Assembly: GCF_900103365.1 (NCBI RefSeq)
Contig: NZ_LT629703.1
Coordinates: 1,612,001 to 1,676,000, forward strand
DNA: 64,000 nucleotides
Direction: 5' to 3'
DNA from: Afipia sp. GAS231
GTDB taxonomy: Bacteria > Pseudomonadota > Alphaproteobacteria > Rhizobiales > Xanthobacteraceae
Shown here: in pieces, positions 35,952 to 45,943 of the stretch
How positions within the stretch are numbered: the stretch's first letter is position 1
Layout of the letters: each line of letters starts with the position of its first letter
Translations under genes and position numbers: made by a program
The notes under the pieces: model-generated
The model's input: only the letters and a program-made list of their open reading frames with translations
Database searches by the model: none
What the model was told of the DNA's origin: nothing

Positions 35952-37694
35952 TCACTTCTTGCGAAGTATGCTTTGTGGGTTGAGGTTGCCGATGCGACCG
36001 CTCTCGGAGCCGGCCGCGGGATCGATCACCGCGTTGATCAGGGTTGGCTTGCCGGAATCCATCGCCTCATTCACGGCGCGCTTCAGTTCGTCGGGTGTGG
36101 TCGCATTGATGCCGACGCCATCGAACGCCTCCATCATCTTGTCGTAACGCGAGCCCTTGACGAAAACAGTTGGCGCAACATCCGGACCACCGGTCGGATT
36201 GACGTCGGTGCCGCGATAGATGCCATCATTGTTGAAGATCACGATGCAGACCGGCAGGTTGTAGCGGCAGATCGTCTCGATCTCCATGCCGCAGAACCCA
36301 AAGGCGCTGTCGCCTTCGATCGCCAGCACGGGCTTGCCGGTCTCGATGGCGGCCGCGATCGCAAAGCCCATGCCGATGCCCATGACGCCCCAGGTACCGA
36401 CGTCGAGACGCTTGCGCGGCTTGTACATGTCGATGACGCCGCGCGCGAGATCAAGCGTGTTGGCACCTTCGTTGACGAGGATGGCGTCCGGCCGCTCCTT
36501 GATGACTGTGCGCAAGGCACCGAGCGCGCCGTGGTAGTCCATCGGCGAATTGTTGTTCATCAGCCGCGGCGCCATCTTGGCGATGTTTTCTTCCCGCTTT
36601 GCCTTGACGGCGTTAACCCAGTCGGACGGCGCGACAGTCCAGTTCGTGCCCATGCCCGAGAGCAAGGCCTGGACGCAGGAACCGATGTCGCCGACCACAG
36701 GGGCCACGATCTCGACGTTGGAATCCATTTCCTTCGGCTCGATGTCGATCTGGATGAACTTCTTGGGGGCGTCCCCCCAGGTCTTGCCCTTACCGTGCGA
36801 CAGCAACCAGTTGAGACGGGCGCCGATCAGCATGACGACGTCGGCATCCTTCAGCACGGTCGAACGTGCCGCACCGGCGCACTGCGGATGCAGGTCGGAC
36901 AACAATCCCTTGGCCATGCTCATGGGGAGGAACGGAACGCCGCTCTTCTCGACGAAGGAGCGGATCGTGTCATCGGCCTGCGCGTAGGCCGCACCCTTGC
37001 CGAGGATGATCAGCGGACGTTTGGCGCTCTTGAGCACATCGAGCGCGCGCTTGACCGCATCCGGCGCCGGAATCTGCGCCGGCGCCGCATCGATGACCTT
37101 CACGAGCGATTTCTTGCCAGCCTCGGCATCGATCACCTGACCGAACAGTTTTGCGGGCAGATCGAGATAGACGCCGCCCGGACGTCCAGAAACAGCGGCG
37201 CGGATGGCGCGCGCCAGGCCGATGCCGATGTCGGCGGCATGCAGCACGCGGAACGCCGCTTTGCAGAGCGGTTTTGCAATCGCGAGCTGATCCATCTCCT
37301 CATAGTCGCCCTGCTGCAGGTCGACGATCTCGCGCTCGGACGAGCCCGAGATCAAAATCATCGGGAAGCAGTTGGTGGTGGCGTTGGCGAGCGCGGTGAG
37401 GCCATTGAGAAAGCCGGGCGCCGACACCGTGAGGCAGACGCCGGGTTTTTTGGTCAGGAAGCCGGCGATCGACGCCGCATTGCCGGCGTTCTGCTCGTGG
37501 CGGAACGATATCACGCGGATGCCCGCAGCCTGTGCCATCCGGCCGAAGTCGGTGATCGGGATGCCGGGCACGCCGTAGATCGTGGTGAGGCCGTTGAGCT
37601 TCAGCGCATCGATCATGAGGTTAAAGCCATCCGTCAGCTCGCGCCCGGCTTCGGCTTTATTTGCATCAATGCTCTGCAGTGCCGCTACCGACAT
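35952..37694 (-). CDS. oxc: Oxalyl-CoA decarboxylase (ThDP-dependent)
   Basis: 580 aa from ATG 37694, GGGAG nine bases upstream; the longer start at 37757 lacks a ribosome site. ThDP cofactor features: catalytic Glu67 in [13 protein letters not shown] and the GDSAFGF...NNDG diphosphate/Mg motif in the C-terminal domain. The segment [17 protein letters not shown] is characteristic of oxalyl-CoA decarboxylases. It converts oxalyl-CoA to formyl-CoA and CO2, feeding Frc. Divergent from the iclR gene, with several TACCA/TGGTA elements in the 267-nt intergenic region. Confidence 0.95.
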   Translation of the reverse strand: MSVAALQSIDANKAEAGRELTDGFNLMIDALKLNGLTTIYGVPGIPITDFGRMAQAAGIRVISFRHEQNAGNAASIAGFLTKKPGVCLTVSAPGFLNGLTALANATTNCFPMILISGSSEREIVDLQQGDYEEMDQLAIAKPLCKAAFRVLHAADIGIGLARAIRAAVSGRPGGVYLDLPAKLFGQVIDAEAGKKSLVKVIDAAPAQIPAPDAVKRALDVLKSAKRPLIILGKGAAYAQADDTIRSFVEKSGVPFLPMSMAKGLLSDLHPQCAGAARSTVLKDADVVMLIGARLNWLLSHGKGKTWGDAPKKFIQIDIEPKEMDSNVEIVAPVVGDIGSCVQALLSGMGTNWTVAPSDWVNAVKAKREENIAKMAPRLMNNNSPMDYHGALGALRTVIKERPDAILVNEGANTLDLARGVIDMYKPRKRLDVGTWGVMGIGMGFAIAAAIETGKPVLAIEGDSAFGFCGMEIETICRYNLPVCIVIFNNDGIYRGTDVNPTGGPDVAPTVFVKGSRYDKMMEAFDGVGINATTPDELKRAVNEAMDSGKPTLINAVIDPAAGSESGRIGNLNPQSILRKK

Positions 37695-37773
37695 TCCACT
37701 TTCTCCCTGGTCGTTCCCTGATGTGGACGAGTCCGTCGTCTTCCCGGCCGTCGCCAAAGCGAAACCAAGGTTA

Positions 37774-37881
37774 TTGGTGGCATGCCAGATACCAAGAAGT
37801 CAAACGAATTTATCCAATCTATCTACACTTTTTGTGGAATTCTCTTGACAAAATACCCCGTTGGAATACCAAATGCCAACC
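37774..37881. promoter_or_regulatory. Operator-like elements in the oxc-iclR intergenic region
   Basis: TTGGT (37774-37778) and ACCAA (37791-37795) flank the palindrome TGGCATGCCA (37778-37787). A second element, TTGGAATACCAA, is at 37862-37873, followed by ATGCCAA. These share TGGTAT/ATACCA and ATGCCA words with the oxlT palindrome and lie between the divergent promoters. Confidence 0.55.
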
Positions 37882-37961
37882 CTTGTCTGCAGAATCTCGC
37901 AGGTCCTTACAAAGCGGAATTTGAAATCGAGCAACGAACACGTCTTCACACCTACGGATGA

Positions 37962-38822
37962 ATGCAGGTCGCGATGAAGAGAAACGTGATCCGCCGCAAG
38001 GCCGTCGAGCTGAAATCCACTGCGGATAACGACCCCGATCCCAGAGACGGCGGCGTACAATCGGTAGATCGCGCTCTCCTGATTATCGAAACGCTTGCCG
38101 AGGATGACGAGGGATACCGGCTGACCGACCTCGCGGTGCGCACGGGTTTGTCGCCTTCGACGGTTCACCGGTTGCTGGCAACGCTGGAGAAGCGGCGGTT
38201 CGTCCAGTTCGATCGTGACGCATCCATGTGGCACATCGGGGCGCAAAGTTTTGCCGTCGGCTCGACATTCGTTCGACGCCGAAATTTCGTGACCCAGGCC
38301 CTGCCCTTTCTTCGCAAGCTTCGTGACCAGACACGCGAAACAGCGAACCTTGCCGTCGTCGACGACGGTGCGATGGTTGTTCTGACCCGGGTCGAGAGCC
38401 GGGAGATCATGCGATCGGTCACCAAAGTCGGCGGCCGGGTCCCCATGGTCGCTTCGGGGCTCGGCAAGGCTCTGCTCTCGACCTATTCCGAACAGGACGT
38501 CTTCGCGATCATACAGCGCGAGGGCATGCCCAGGCTGACGTCGAAATCGATCGTGCGCGCCGGCGAGCTCTGCAAATCGCTTCACGACATCAGGCAGCAG
38601 GGCTATTCGATCGATGATGAGGAAGCCCTGATCGGTTTGCGGTGCGTCTCCGCCGTCGTGTACGACGATTGCAGCGAACCTCTTGCTGCCATCTCCGTAT
38701 CGGGCAAGGCCTCGCGCGTGCCGAACGACCGCCTGCCCGTTCTCGGGAAACTCGTGCAGGAAGTCGCAGCCGAACTGACCAAAGCGCTGGGCGGCACCAT
38801 GCCCGATGCAAAGTCTCTCTGA
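37962..38822 (+). CDS. IclR-family transcriptional regulator
   Basis: 286 aa (282 if ATG 37974 is used). wHTH around residues 33-95 (GGVQSVDRALLIIETLAEDDEGYRLTDLAVRTGLSPSTVHRLLATLEKRRFV), then the IclR effector domain with GRVPMVASGLGKALLSTYSE and the C-terminal DDEEALIGLRCVSAVVYD motif. Members such as AllR and GclR sense glyoxylate, a product of this pathway. It sits between the divergent oxc-frc and gcl units, so it is the prime candidate for pathway control. Confidence 0.93.
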   Translation: MQVAMKRNVIRRKAVELKSTADNDPDPRDGGVQSVDRALLIIETLAEDDEGYRLTDLAVRTGLSPSTVHRLLATLEKRRFVQFDRDASMWHIGAQSFAVGSTFVRRRNFVTQALPFLRKLRDQTRETANLAVVDDGAMVVLTRVESREIMRSVTKVGGRVPMVASGLGKALLSTYSEQDVFAIIQREGMPRLTSKSIVRAGELCKSLHDIRQQGYSIDDEEALIGLRCVSAVVYDDCSEPLAAISVSGKASRVPNDRLPVLGKLVQEVAAELTKALGGTMPDAKSL

Positions 38823-39051
38823 GCGAGAATTTCCGGGGTTGCGGTGTTCTCGCCCGCGAGCGGCTATCGCGTGCGTCGGCCGCGTTCGTTCATATCAGAC
38901 ATCTTCCATTTTTGAATCCGTCTAATCGCCTGATATCGCGCGGACTTCGCGATCCATTCCGCATGATGGGAAACAAATTCAATCTCATTGAGATGACGCC
39001 GCCCTCCCCTGATGATCGGGCTCGAACCAAAATAGATCAACGGGGTGTGAA

Positions 39052-40851
39052 ATGGCGAAGATGCGCGCAATCGATGCTGCCGTACGTATTCTGGAAAAGG
39101 AAGGCGTCGTGTGCGCGTTCGGCGTTCCGGGCGCGGCCATCAACCCGCTCTATTCAGCGCTGAAAAAGCGCGGTTCGATCAACCACATTCTGGCGCGGCA
39201 CGTCGAGGGCGCGTCGCACATGGCCGAGGGCTATACGCGCGCCAAGGCGAGAAACATCGGCGTCTGCATCGGGACATCGGGCCCTGCCGGCACCGACATG
39301 ATCACCGGTCTCTATTCTGCGATCGCCGATTCGATTCCGATCCTTTGCATCACCGGACAAGCGCCCCGCGCGCGTCTCTACAAGGAAGATTTCCAGGCCG
39401 TCGATATCGAATCGATCGCCAAACCCGTGACCAAGTGGGCGGTCACCGTGCGCGAGCCGGCGCTGGTGCCCCGCGTGTTCAGCCAGGCATTCCACATCAT
39501 GCGTTCGGGACGTCCCGGTCCGGTGCTGATCGATCTGCCGCTCGATGTGCAACTTGCTGAAATCGAATTCGACGACGAAACCTACGAGCCGCTGCCGGTC
39601 TACAAACCGTCGGCAACCCGCAAACAGATCGAGAAGGCCCTCGATATGCTCGACGCCGCCGAGCGTCCGCTGATTGTGGCGGGCGGCGGCGTCATCAATG
39701 CCGATGCATCCGACCTCCTCGTGGCGTTCGCGGAACTCGTCAACGTTCCGGTGGTGCCGACGCTGATGGGCTGGGGCGCTATCCCCGATGATCACGTGCT
39801 GATGGCAGGGATGGTCGGGCTGCAGACCAGCCATCGCTACGGCAATGCGACGATGCTGGAATCCGACTTCGTACTCGGTATCGGCAACCGCTGGGCCAAC
39901 AGGCACACCGGGTCGATCGAGACCTACACCAAGGGGCGGACTTTCGTGCATGTCGATATCGAGCCGACCCAGATCGGACGGGTCTTCAATCCCGATCTCG
40001 GCATCGCATCCGACGCCAAGGCCGCGCTCGAATTATTCGTCGCGGTTGCGAAGGAACGGCGCAAATCCGGCAAGCTGAAGGAGCGTCAGGCGTGGCCGGC
40101 GGCGTGCCAGGATCGCAAGCGCACGATGCTCCGCAAGAGCCATTTCGACAACGTGCCGATCAAGCCGCAGCGGGTCTATGAGGAGATGAGCAAGGCGTTC
40201 GGGCGCGATACCTGCTACGTCAGCGTGATCGGGCTGTCGCAGATCGCGGGCGCCCAGTTCCTCGGCGTCTACCGTCCGCGTAATTGGATCAATGCCGGCC
40301 AGGCCGGCCCCTTGGGCTGGACGTTGCCCGCGGCGCTCGGCGTGCGCGCCGCCGACCCGCATCGCGAGATCGTGGCCCTCTCCGGTGACTACGATTTCCA
40401 GTTCCTGATCGAAGAGCTCGCGGTCGGCGCGCAGTTCAAGCTGCCCTACATCCACATCGTGGTGAACAATTCCTACCTCGGATTGATCCGCCAGGCGCAG
40501 CGCGGGTTCGACATGGACTATCACGTGCAATTGTCGTTCGAGAATATCAACGCGCCGGAACTCGGCGTCTATGGCGTCGATCATGTTGCGGTCGCCCAGG
40601 GCCTCGGCTGCAAGGCGATCCGCGTGACCGATCCAAAGGACGCGCAGGCCGCGTTCGCGACGGCACGCGAGTTGATGGCGCAATACAGCGTGCCCGTCGT
40701 GGTCGAGTTCATCCTCGAACGGGTCACCAATATCGCGATGGGGACCGAAATCGACAACATCGTCGAGTTCGAGGAAATTATCGACCTGCCGATTGACGAT
40801 ACACCCTCAAGTCCGCCTGCAGCGGCGCGCGGGAAGCTGCTGCCCGTCTAA
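39052..40851 (+). CDS. gcl: Glyoxylate carboligase
   Basis: 599 aa (E. coli 593). ThDP enzyme that joins two glyoxylate to tartronate semialdehyde and CO2. The key diagnostic is [15 protein letters not shown] with Val at position 51, where almost every other ThDP enzyme has the catalytic Glu; Gcl is the known exception. The C-terminal [17 protein letters not shown]...[12 protein letters not shown] is the cofactor motif. First gene of a five-gene plus-strand operon with hyi 56 nt downstream. Confidence 0.96.
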   Translation: MAKMRAIDAAVRILEKEGVVCAFGVPGAAINPLYSALKKRGSINHILARHVEGASHMAEGYTRAKARNIGVCIGTSGPAGTDMITGLYSAIADSIPILCITGQAPRARLYKEDFQAVDIESIAKPVTKWAVTVREPALVPRVFSQAFHIMRSGRPGPVLIDLPLDVQLAEIEFDDETYEPLPVYKPSATRKQIEKALDMLDAAERPLIVAGGGVINADASDLLVAFAELVNVPVVPTLMGWGAIPDDHVLMAGMVGLQTSHRYGNATMLESDFVLGIGNRWANRHTGSIETYTKGRTFVHVDIEPTQIGRVFNPDLGIASDAKAALELFVAVAKERRKSGKLKERQAWPAACQDRKRTMLRKSHFDNVPIKPQRVYEEMSKAFGRDTCYVSVIGLSQIAGAQFLGVYRPRNWINAGQAGPLGWTLPAALGVRAADPHREIVALSGDYDFQFLIEELAVGAQFKLPYIHIVVNNSYLGLIRQAQRGFDMDYHVQLSFENINAPELGVYGVDHVAVAQGLGCKAIRVTDPKDAQAAFATARELMAQYSVPVVVEFILERVTNIAMGTEIDNIVEFEEIIDLPIDDTPSSPPAAARGKLLPV

Positions 40852-40907
40852 AGGCAGATCCGTCCGGATCGAAAAACACTTAGCCGAACACGCGAGGACA
40901 TCCGATC

Positions 40908-41693
40908 GTGCCGAAATTTGCCGCCAATCTGACCATGCTCTTCAACGAAATGCCGTTCCTCGACCGGTTTGCCGCGGCCAAGGCCGCCGGCTTTGGCGGC
41001 GTGGAGTATCTGTTCCCCTATGATTTCGAAAAGAGCGTGTTGCGCGAACAACTGGAACAGCATGGACTGACGCAGGTCCTGCACAATCTGCCGGCGGGCA
41101 ATTGGGGCGCCGGCGAGCGCGGGATCGCCATTTTCCCGGACCGGGTCGATGAATTTCGCGATGGCGTCCTGCGCGCCATCGATTATGCAAAAGCGCTCGA
41201 TTGCCGTCAGGTCAATTGCCTGGTCGGCGTCGCGCCCGCCGATGCCGATATGCGTGAGTTGAACGAAGTCCTTGTGAAAAATTTGCGGTTCGCGGCCAGC
41301 GCGCTCGCGCCGGAAGGTATTCGCCTGCTGATCGAGCCGATCAACACGCTCGATATCCCCGGCTTCTTCCTGAACGGGACCCAGCAGGCCGTTCAGATCA
41401 TCTCCGATGTCCGATCGGAAAATCTGCTCGTCCAATACGACATTTACCACATGCAGGTGATGGAGGGCGATATCGCCCGAACGCTGCAAAAACATCTGCC
41501 GCGTATCGGGCATGTTCAGCTGGCCGACAATCCCGGCCGCCACGAGCCCGGCACCGGCGAGATCAACTACCCTTTCCTGTTCCGTTATCTCGACCAGATC
41601 GGATATCGCGGCTGGATCGGCTGCGAATACAAGCCGAGGACTTCCACGACCGAAGGCCTCGGATGGCACGCGATGCTGACAATGGACACCTAG
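40908..41693 (+). CDS. hyi: Hydroxypyruvate isomerase
   Basis: 261 aa from a GTG start with GAGGA nine bases upstream. TIM-barrel isomerase of the Hyi/xylose-isomerase-like family: FAANLTMLFNEMPFLDRFAAAKAAGFGGVEYLFPYDF at the N-terminus, LLIEPINTLDIPGFFL (metal Glu), and GHVQLADNPGRHEPGTGEINYPF near the end. It interconverts hydroxypyruvate and tartronate semialdehyde. Its place between gcl and glxR is the standard arrangement. Confidence 0.95.
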   Translation: MPKFAANLTMLFNEMPFLDRFAAAKAAGFGGVEYLFPYDFEKSVLREQLEQHGLTQVLHNLPAGNWGAGERGIAIFPDRVDEFRDGVLRAIDYAKALDCRQVNCLVGVAPADADMRELNEVLVKNLRFAASALAPEGIRLLIEPINTLDIPGFFLNGTQQAVQIISDVRSENLLVQYDIYHMQVMEGDIARTLQKHLPRIGHVQLADNPGRHEPGTGEINYPFLFRYLDQIGYRGWIGCEYKPRTSTTEGLGWHAMLTMDT

Positions 41694-41718
41694 TCGAACA
41701 CCCAAAGGGAAGAACAAG

Positions 41719-42606
41719 ATGATTGATGTCGGCTTCATAGGCCTCGGTATCATGGGACGTCCGATGGCAGGACATCTCCAGGCTGCCGGGCATCGGCTAT
41801 TTCTTCACGACGTCGGGCCCGTTGCGCCGGAGCTCGTTGCCGCGGGCGGCGCCGTCTGCAAATCCGGCAAGCAGGTCGCCGAGGAATCCGACGTGGTCAT
41901 CGTCATGGTGCCGGATACGCCGCACGTCGAAGCAGTGCTGTTCGGCGCAGGCGGCGTCGCGGAAGGAGTTTCAAAGGGCAAGATCGTCGTCGACATGAGC
42001 TCGATCTCGCCGCTCGCCACCAAGGAATTTGCGCGAAAGATCAACGCACTCGGCGCCGATTATCTCGATGCCCCGGTGTCGGGCGGCGAGGTCGGCGCCA
42101 AGGCCGCATCGCTGACGATCATGGTGGGTGGCCCGGAGCGGGCGTTCAATACCATGAAGCCGCTGTTCGAGAAGATGGGCAAGAATGTCACCCTCGTTGG
42201 TGGCAACGGCGACGGCCAGACCACCAAAGTCGCTAACCAGATCATCGTGGCGCTAACGATCGAGGCGGTGGGAGAAGCGCTGCTGTTTGCATCAAAAGCT
42301 GGCGCCGATCCGGCCCTTGTCCGGCAGGCCCTTATGGGAGGCTTCGCTTCCTCGCGAATTCTAGAGGTGCACGGCGAGCGCATGGTGAAGCGGAATTTCG
42401 AACCCGGCTTTCGTATCGAGCTGCACCAGAAGGACCTCAACCTCGCGCTGGACGGCGCTCGGACGTTGGGGATTTCGTTGCCGAATACCGCGACAGCGCA
42501 GCAGCTCTTCAATTCCTGCGCGGCGCAAGGCGGCAAGGCCTGGGACCATTCTGCGATGGTGAAGGCGCTGGAGCTGATGGCGAACCACGAAATCACAAAG
42601 ACCTGA
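41719..42606 (+). CDS. glxR: Tartronate semialdehyde (2-hydroxy-3-oxopropionate) reductase
   Basis: 295 aa. Rossmann motif MIDVGFIGLGIMGRPMAGHLQAAGH, substrate motif YLDAPVSGGEVGAKAASLTIMVGG, and catalytic Lys in GDGQTTKVANQIIVALTIEA followed by HQKDLNLALDGARTLG. This is the GarR/GlxR type of beta-hydroxyacid dehydrogenases, which reduces tartronate semialdehyde to D-glycerate. 25 nt after hyi, 20 nt before the glycerate kinase. Confidence 0.95.
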   Translation: MIDVGFIGLGIMGRPMAGHLQAAGHRLFLHDVGPVAPELVAAGGAVCKSGKQVAEESDVVIVMVPDTPHVEAVLFGAGGVAEGVSKGKIVVDMSSISPLATKEFARKINALGADYLDAPVSGGEVGAKAASLTIMVGGPERAFNTMKPLFEKMGKNVTLVGGNGDGQTTKVANQIIVALTIEAVGEALLFASKAGADPALVRQALMGGFASSRILEVHGERMVKRNFEPGFRIELHQKDLNLALDGARTLGISLPNTATAQQLFNSCAAQGGKAWDHSAMVKALELMANHEITKT

Positions 42607-42626
42607 GGCCGGCCGGGACGCCAATC

Positions 42627-43898
42627 ATGACCGTCGACTATCGCCGTCTGTTGCTCGACATGTTTCAGGCGGCAGTGAACGCCGCTGCGCCCGCCCGGTG
42701 CGTGCCGGCGCAACTGCCGCCGCGGCCGCAGGGCCGTACCATCGTTGTCGGCGCCGGCAAGGCGGCAGCGGCGATGGCGGCGGCCGTCGAGGCGCACTGG
42801 CATGGACCGCTCGAGGGGCTGGTGGTGACGCGCTATGGCCACGGCGTACCGTGCAAACATATCGAGGTGATCGAGGCGTCTCACCCCGTTCCCGATGAGG
42901 CGGGATCCAGGGCCGCTCGCCGAATTCTCGACAAGGTTTCACGGTTGACGGCGGACGATCTCGTCCTGGTCCTGATTTCGGGTGGTGGGTCCGCCCTGCT
43001 CGCCTTGCCGGCAGATGGCGTCACGCTTGCCGACAAGCAAGCCGTCAACCGTGCCTTGCTGAAATGCGGCGCGGATATCACCGAAATGAATACGGTGCGT
43101 AAACATCTATCCGCCATCAAAGGCGGTCGTCTCGCTATTGCAGCGGCACCAGCGCGCGTAGTCACGCTCGCGATATCAGATGTGCCGGGCGACGATCTCT
43201 CCGTCATTGCTTCCGGTCCCACCGTGCCGGACAAATCCACGCGCGCCGAGGCGCTTGCGGTGCTGACAAAATACAGCATCGAGATTCCGGCCAGCGTTGC
43301 GACGCACCTGAATGACGCTGCTTCGGAAACGCCGACGGCGGACGATCCGCGGTTTGCAAATGTCACAACTCGTCTGGTAGCGAGCCCCCAGAAATCCCTG
43401 GAGGCTGCACTCAAGGTCGCGCGGGACGCCGGATTGGCTTCCGTGATCCTGGGCAACGCCATCGAGGGTGAGGCTCGCGACGTCGGCCTGGTTCATGCCG
43501 GCATTGCGCGGCAATGCGGCGATTGGGGCCAGCCGCTCGAAATTCCATGCGTTCTCATCTCCGGTGGTGAGACCACCGTAACGGTGTGTGGCACGGGTCG
43601 TGGCGGTCGCAATACGGAATTTCTTCTGGGTCTTGGGATCGCGGCCGATGGCAGGAACGGCATTTGGGCGCTCGCCGCAGACACGGATGGCATTGACGGC
43701 AGCCAAGACAATGCAGGCGCGATTCTCACGCCCGACACGCTGCAACGCGCCACGCTCGCCGATATCGACGTCAAGGCGCGGCTTGCAGACAACGATGCCT
43801 ACACCGTGTTCGCGGCACTGGACGATCTTGTCATGACAGGTCCTACGCTCACCAACGTCAACGACTTCAGAGCCATATTAATCACCAAAAGGAATTGA
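42627..43898 (+). CDS. Glycerate 2-kinase (MOFRL/TtuD type)
   Basis: 423 aa. N-terminal GckA/TtuD signature (GRTIVVGAGKAAAAMAAAVEAHW, VIEASHPVPDEAGSRAARRIL, LVLISGGGSALLALPADGV) and C-terminal MOFRL domain (LISGGETTVTVCGTGRGGRNTEFLLGLGIA, DTDGIDGSQDNAGA). This class makes 2-phosphoglycerate, so host enolase is needed before the pyruvate kinase encoded next. Its stop overlaps the pyruvate kinase start, as in ttuD-ttuE of tartrate operons. Confidence 0.93.
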   Translation: MTVDYRRLLLDMFQAAVNAAAPARCVPAQLPPRPQGRTIVVGAGKAAAAMAAAVEAHWHGPLEGLVVTRYGHGVPCKHIEVIEASHPVPDEAGSRAARRILDKVSRLTADDLVLVLISGGGSALLALPADGVTLADKQAVNRALLKCGADITEMNTVRKHLSAIKGGRLAIAAAPARVVTLAISDVPGDDLSVIASGPTVPDKSTRAEALAVLTKYSIEIPASVATHLNDAASETPTADDPRFANVTTRLVASPQKSLEAALKVARDAGLASVILGNAIEGEARDVGLVHAGIARQCGDWGQPLEIPCVLISGGETTVTVCGTGRGGRNTEFLLGLGIAADGRNGIWALAADTDGIDGSQDNAGAILTPDTLQRATLADIDVKARLADNDAYTVFAALDDLVMTGPTLTNVNDFRAILITKRN

Positions 43899-45346
43899 TT
43901 TTGCGCCGCTTACGAAACGCGAAAATCATTGCGACGCTTGGACCCTCCAGTTCATCGCCGGCGACGATCAGATCCCTGTTCGACGCCGGCGTCGATATGT
44001 TCCGGTTGAATTTCAGCCACGGAACCCACGACGACCACAAGAAGCGCTTCGAGGCGATCAGGGCTGTCGAACGCGACGTCGGCCGTCCCATCGGAATCAT
44101 GATCGATCTACAGGGCCCCAAGCTTCGCATCGGTACTTTCTCCGACGGCCCTGTCGAGCTTCACTCCGGAGACAGGCTCAGGCTCGATCTCGAAAACACG
44201 CCGGGCGATCGCACGCGCGTGTCGCTGCCTCACCCTGAGATTTTCGCAGCCCTGGCTCCCGGCACCGATCTATTGCTCGATGACGGCAAGCTGCGCCTCG
44301 AAGTCCTGGAATGTGGTCCGCGCTACGCCGAAACGCGCGTGACGATCGGTGGCAGATTGTCGGAGCGCAAAGGCGTCAATGTTCCCGGTGTCATTCTGCC
44401 GCTGTCGCCCTTCAGCGAAAAGGACCGTCGCGACCTGACCTTCGGACTTGAACACGGACCCGACTGGGTCGCACTTTCGTTCGTGCAAAAGGCCGAAGAC
44501 ATCGCCGAAGCACGAACCCTGATCGGATCGCGCGCGTTGATCATGGCCAAGCTCGAGAAGCCGGCGGCCATCGACAATCTTGATGCCATCGTAGCACTGG
44601 CGGACGGCATCATGGTTGCGCGTGGCGACCTCGGTGTTGAATTACCGCCGGCGCAGGTACCAATGATCCAACGCCGGATCGTGCGCACATGCCGTCGAGA
44701 GGGGAAACCCGTCGTGGTGGCAACACAAATGCTTGAATCCATGACTGCGTCCCCGGTTCCGACCCGGGCAGAAGCCTCGGACGTTGCAGCGGCGGTCTAT
44801 GAAGGCAGCGATGCTGTCATGCTGTCAGCGGAATCCGCCAGTGGGCGCTTCCCCGTCGAATCAGTTGTCATGATGGATTCGATCATTCGCGGCGTTGAAA
44901 ATGATTCTCACACTCAAACTCTGACGAGCCCTAAACCGGTGGAGTTTCGGGCAAACCATGCTGATGCGATATGTTCGGCCTTGCGTCTCGTCGCCGAACT
45001 GGTCTCGGCGACAGCGACCATTGCCTACACAAAATCCGGCTTCACCAGCATGCGCGCGGCGCGCGAGCGGCCGTTCGCGCCGATTCTCAGTCTGACGCCG
45101 TCGATCGCAACCGCGCGGCAGTTGACACCGGTATGGGGTGTACATTCCGTGGTGGTCGAAGCCGAAATCGCTGATGAAGCGTCAATGACTCAACTTGCCT
45201 GCGATTTGGCGCTTGCGGGAGATTTTGGAAAGCCTGGCGATAACATCGTGATCATCGCCGGCATACCGTTCGGCGTATCCGGAACGACCAATCTGCTGCG
45301 CGTGGCGACGCTTTCCCCCCGCCCCACCATTGCTACGCCAAAATGA
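43895..45346 (+). CDS. pyk: Pyruvate kinase
   Basis: 483 aa from a TTG start overlapping the kinase stop by four bases (TTGA); a second TTG at 43901 is possible. Family motifs: RNAKIIATLGPSS, FRLNFSHGTHDDH, substrate loop IMAKLEKPAAIDNLDAIVALADGIMVARGDLGVELP, VVATQMLESMTASPVPTRAE. It turns phosphoenolpyruvate into pyruvate with ATP gain. A dedicated copy at the end of the gcl operon drives carbon from glyoxylate to central metabolism. Confidence 0.95.
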   Translation: MILRRLRNAKIIATLGPSSSSPATIRSLFDAGVDMFRLNFSHGTHDDHKKRFEAIRAVERDVGRPIGIMIDLQGPKLRIGTFSDGPVELHSGDRLRLDLENTPGDRTRVSLPHPEIFAALAPGTDLLLDDGKLRLEVLECGPRYAETRVTIGGRLSERKGVNVPGVILPLSPFSEKDRRDLTFGLEHGPDWVALSFVQKAEDIAEARTLIGSRALIMAKLEKPAAIDNLDAIVALADGIMVARGDLGVELPPAQVPMIQRRIVRTCRREGKPVVVATQMLESMTASPVPTRAEASDVAAAVYEGSDAVMLSAESASGRFPVESVVMMDSIIRGVENDSHTQTLTSPKPVEFRANHADAICSALRLVAELVSATATIAYTKSGFTSMRAARERPFAPILSLTPSIATARQLTPVWGVHSVVVEAEIADEASMTQLACDLALAGDFGKPGDNIVIIAGIPFGVSGTTNLLRVATLSPRPTIATPK

Positions 45347-45535
45347 ACTTCATCTTCAAGCGAGGGCAAGGTCTCTACAGCGCCTCGTCGGACGCCATCA
45401 ACAAACCGGCCTACCGCCCGCCTTCTTTCGCCTGAGTCTATGCGGCGAATTCATCCGTTCGCGCTGACGAGCGCTACCATTGAGCGCAAGGGATCGCGGA
45501 AGATCGGAGGAAGGCGAGCAAAATCGTAGAAGTTT

Positions 45536-45605
45536 GGTAGCGAGAGACCGCTACCGCTTTGTCCCACACGGCGCGAATCTGCGATATTTCCTCCGATTAT
45601 CCGCC
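45536..45605. repeat. 70-bp repeat, copy 2 (matches 23271-23340)
   Basis: Begins with the same GGTAGCG-AGAGAC-CGCTACC hairpin and runs for 70 bp in the same orientation as copy 1. After the shared part both continue with dissimilar DNA containing GGTTCAA. The two copies bracket the oxalate gene block exactly. Confidence 0.75.
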
Positions 45606-45900
45606 TATCTGCCCAAATCCGCTCGAATTATTGGTTCAAGTCGAGCGCAACGGCTGCTTTGCGCCGCCATAAACCGCCGCTCGCCACCCACCAGGACAAT
45701 CGAGCGCTCAGTCTTGTCGGATAACTGATTGGCGATCTCGGCATGACTCGAAACACGCGACCTCCGGTTTGGGAAACCGCTTCTAGCTCAGCAATGTCAA
45801 TAACTTAAGATCGTCGTGTTGCAGATGTGTTGCATCGATGCGCTCGATTACTCCCCGGAATCCAGGGCGAAGACGGGTGCTGATTGGGGATTGCAATTTG

Positions 45901-45930
45901 TCCATATTTGGACTATATCCATATCTGGGA
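45901..45930. promoter_or_regulatory. Direct-repeat operator of the ParS/RES toxin-antitoxin operon
   Basis: TCCATATTTGGA (45901-45912) and TCCATATCTGGG (45919-45930) are near-identical 12-mers 18 bp apart, each nearly palindromic. They end 13 nt before the antitoxin start, the usual site for autoregulation. Confidence 0.65.
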
Positions 45931-45943
45931 TAGGTAGGACACC

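Larger units (their letters stand above)
45347..45943. other. Intergenic region carrying repeat copy 2
   Basis: 597 nt between pyk and the ParS-like antitoxin. It contains the 70-bp repeat at 45536-45605 and the direct-repeat operator at 45901-45930. Other frames are short and unrecognisable. Confidence 0.55.

Noticed and set aside
35835..37721. A 628-codon plus-strand open frame opposite oxc
   Set aside because: It is exactly antisense to oxc, is rich in Arg, His, Asp and Gly, and matches no family. It is a shadow caused by high GC at third codon positions.
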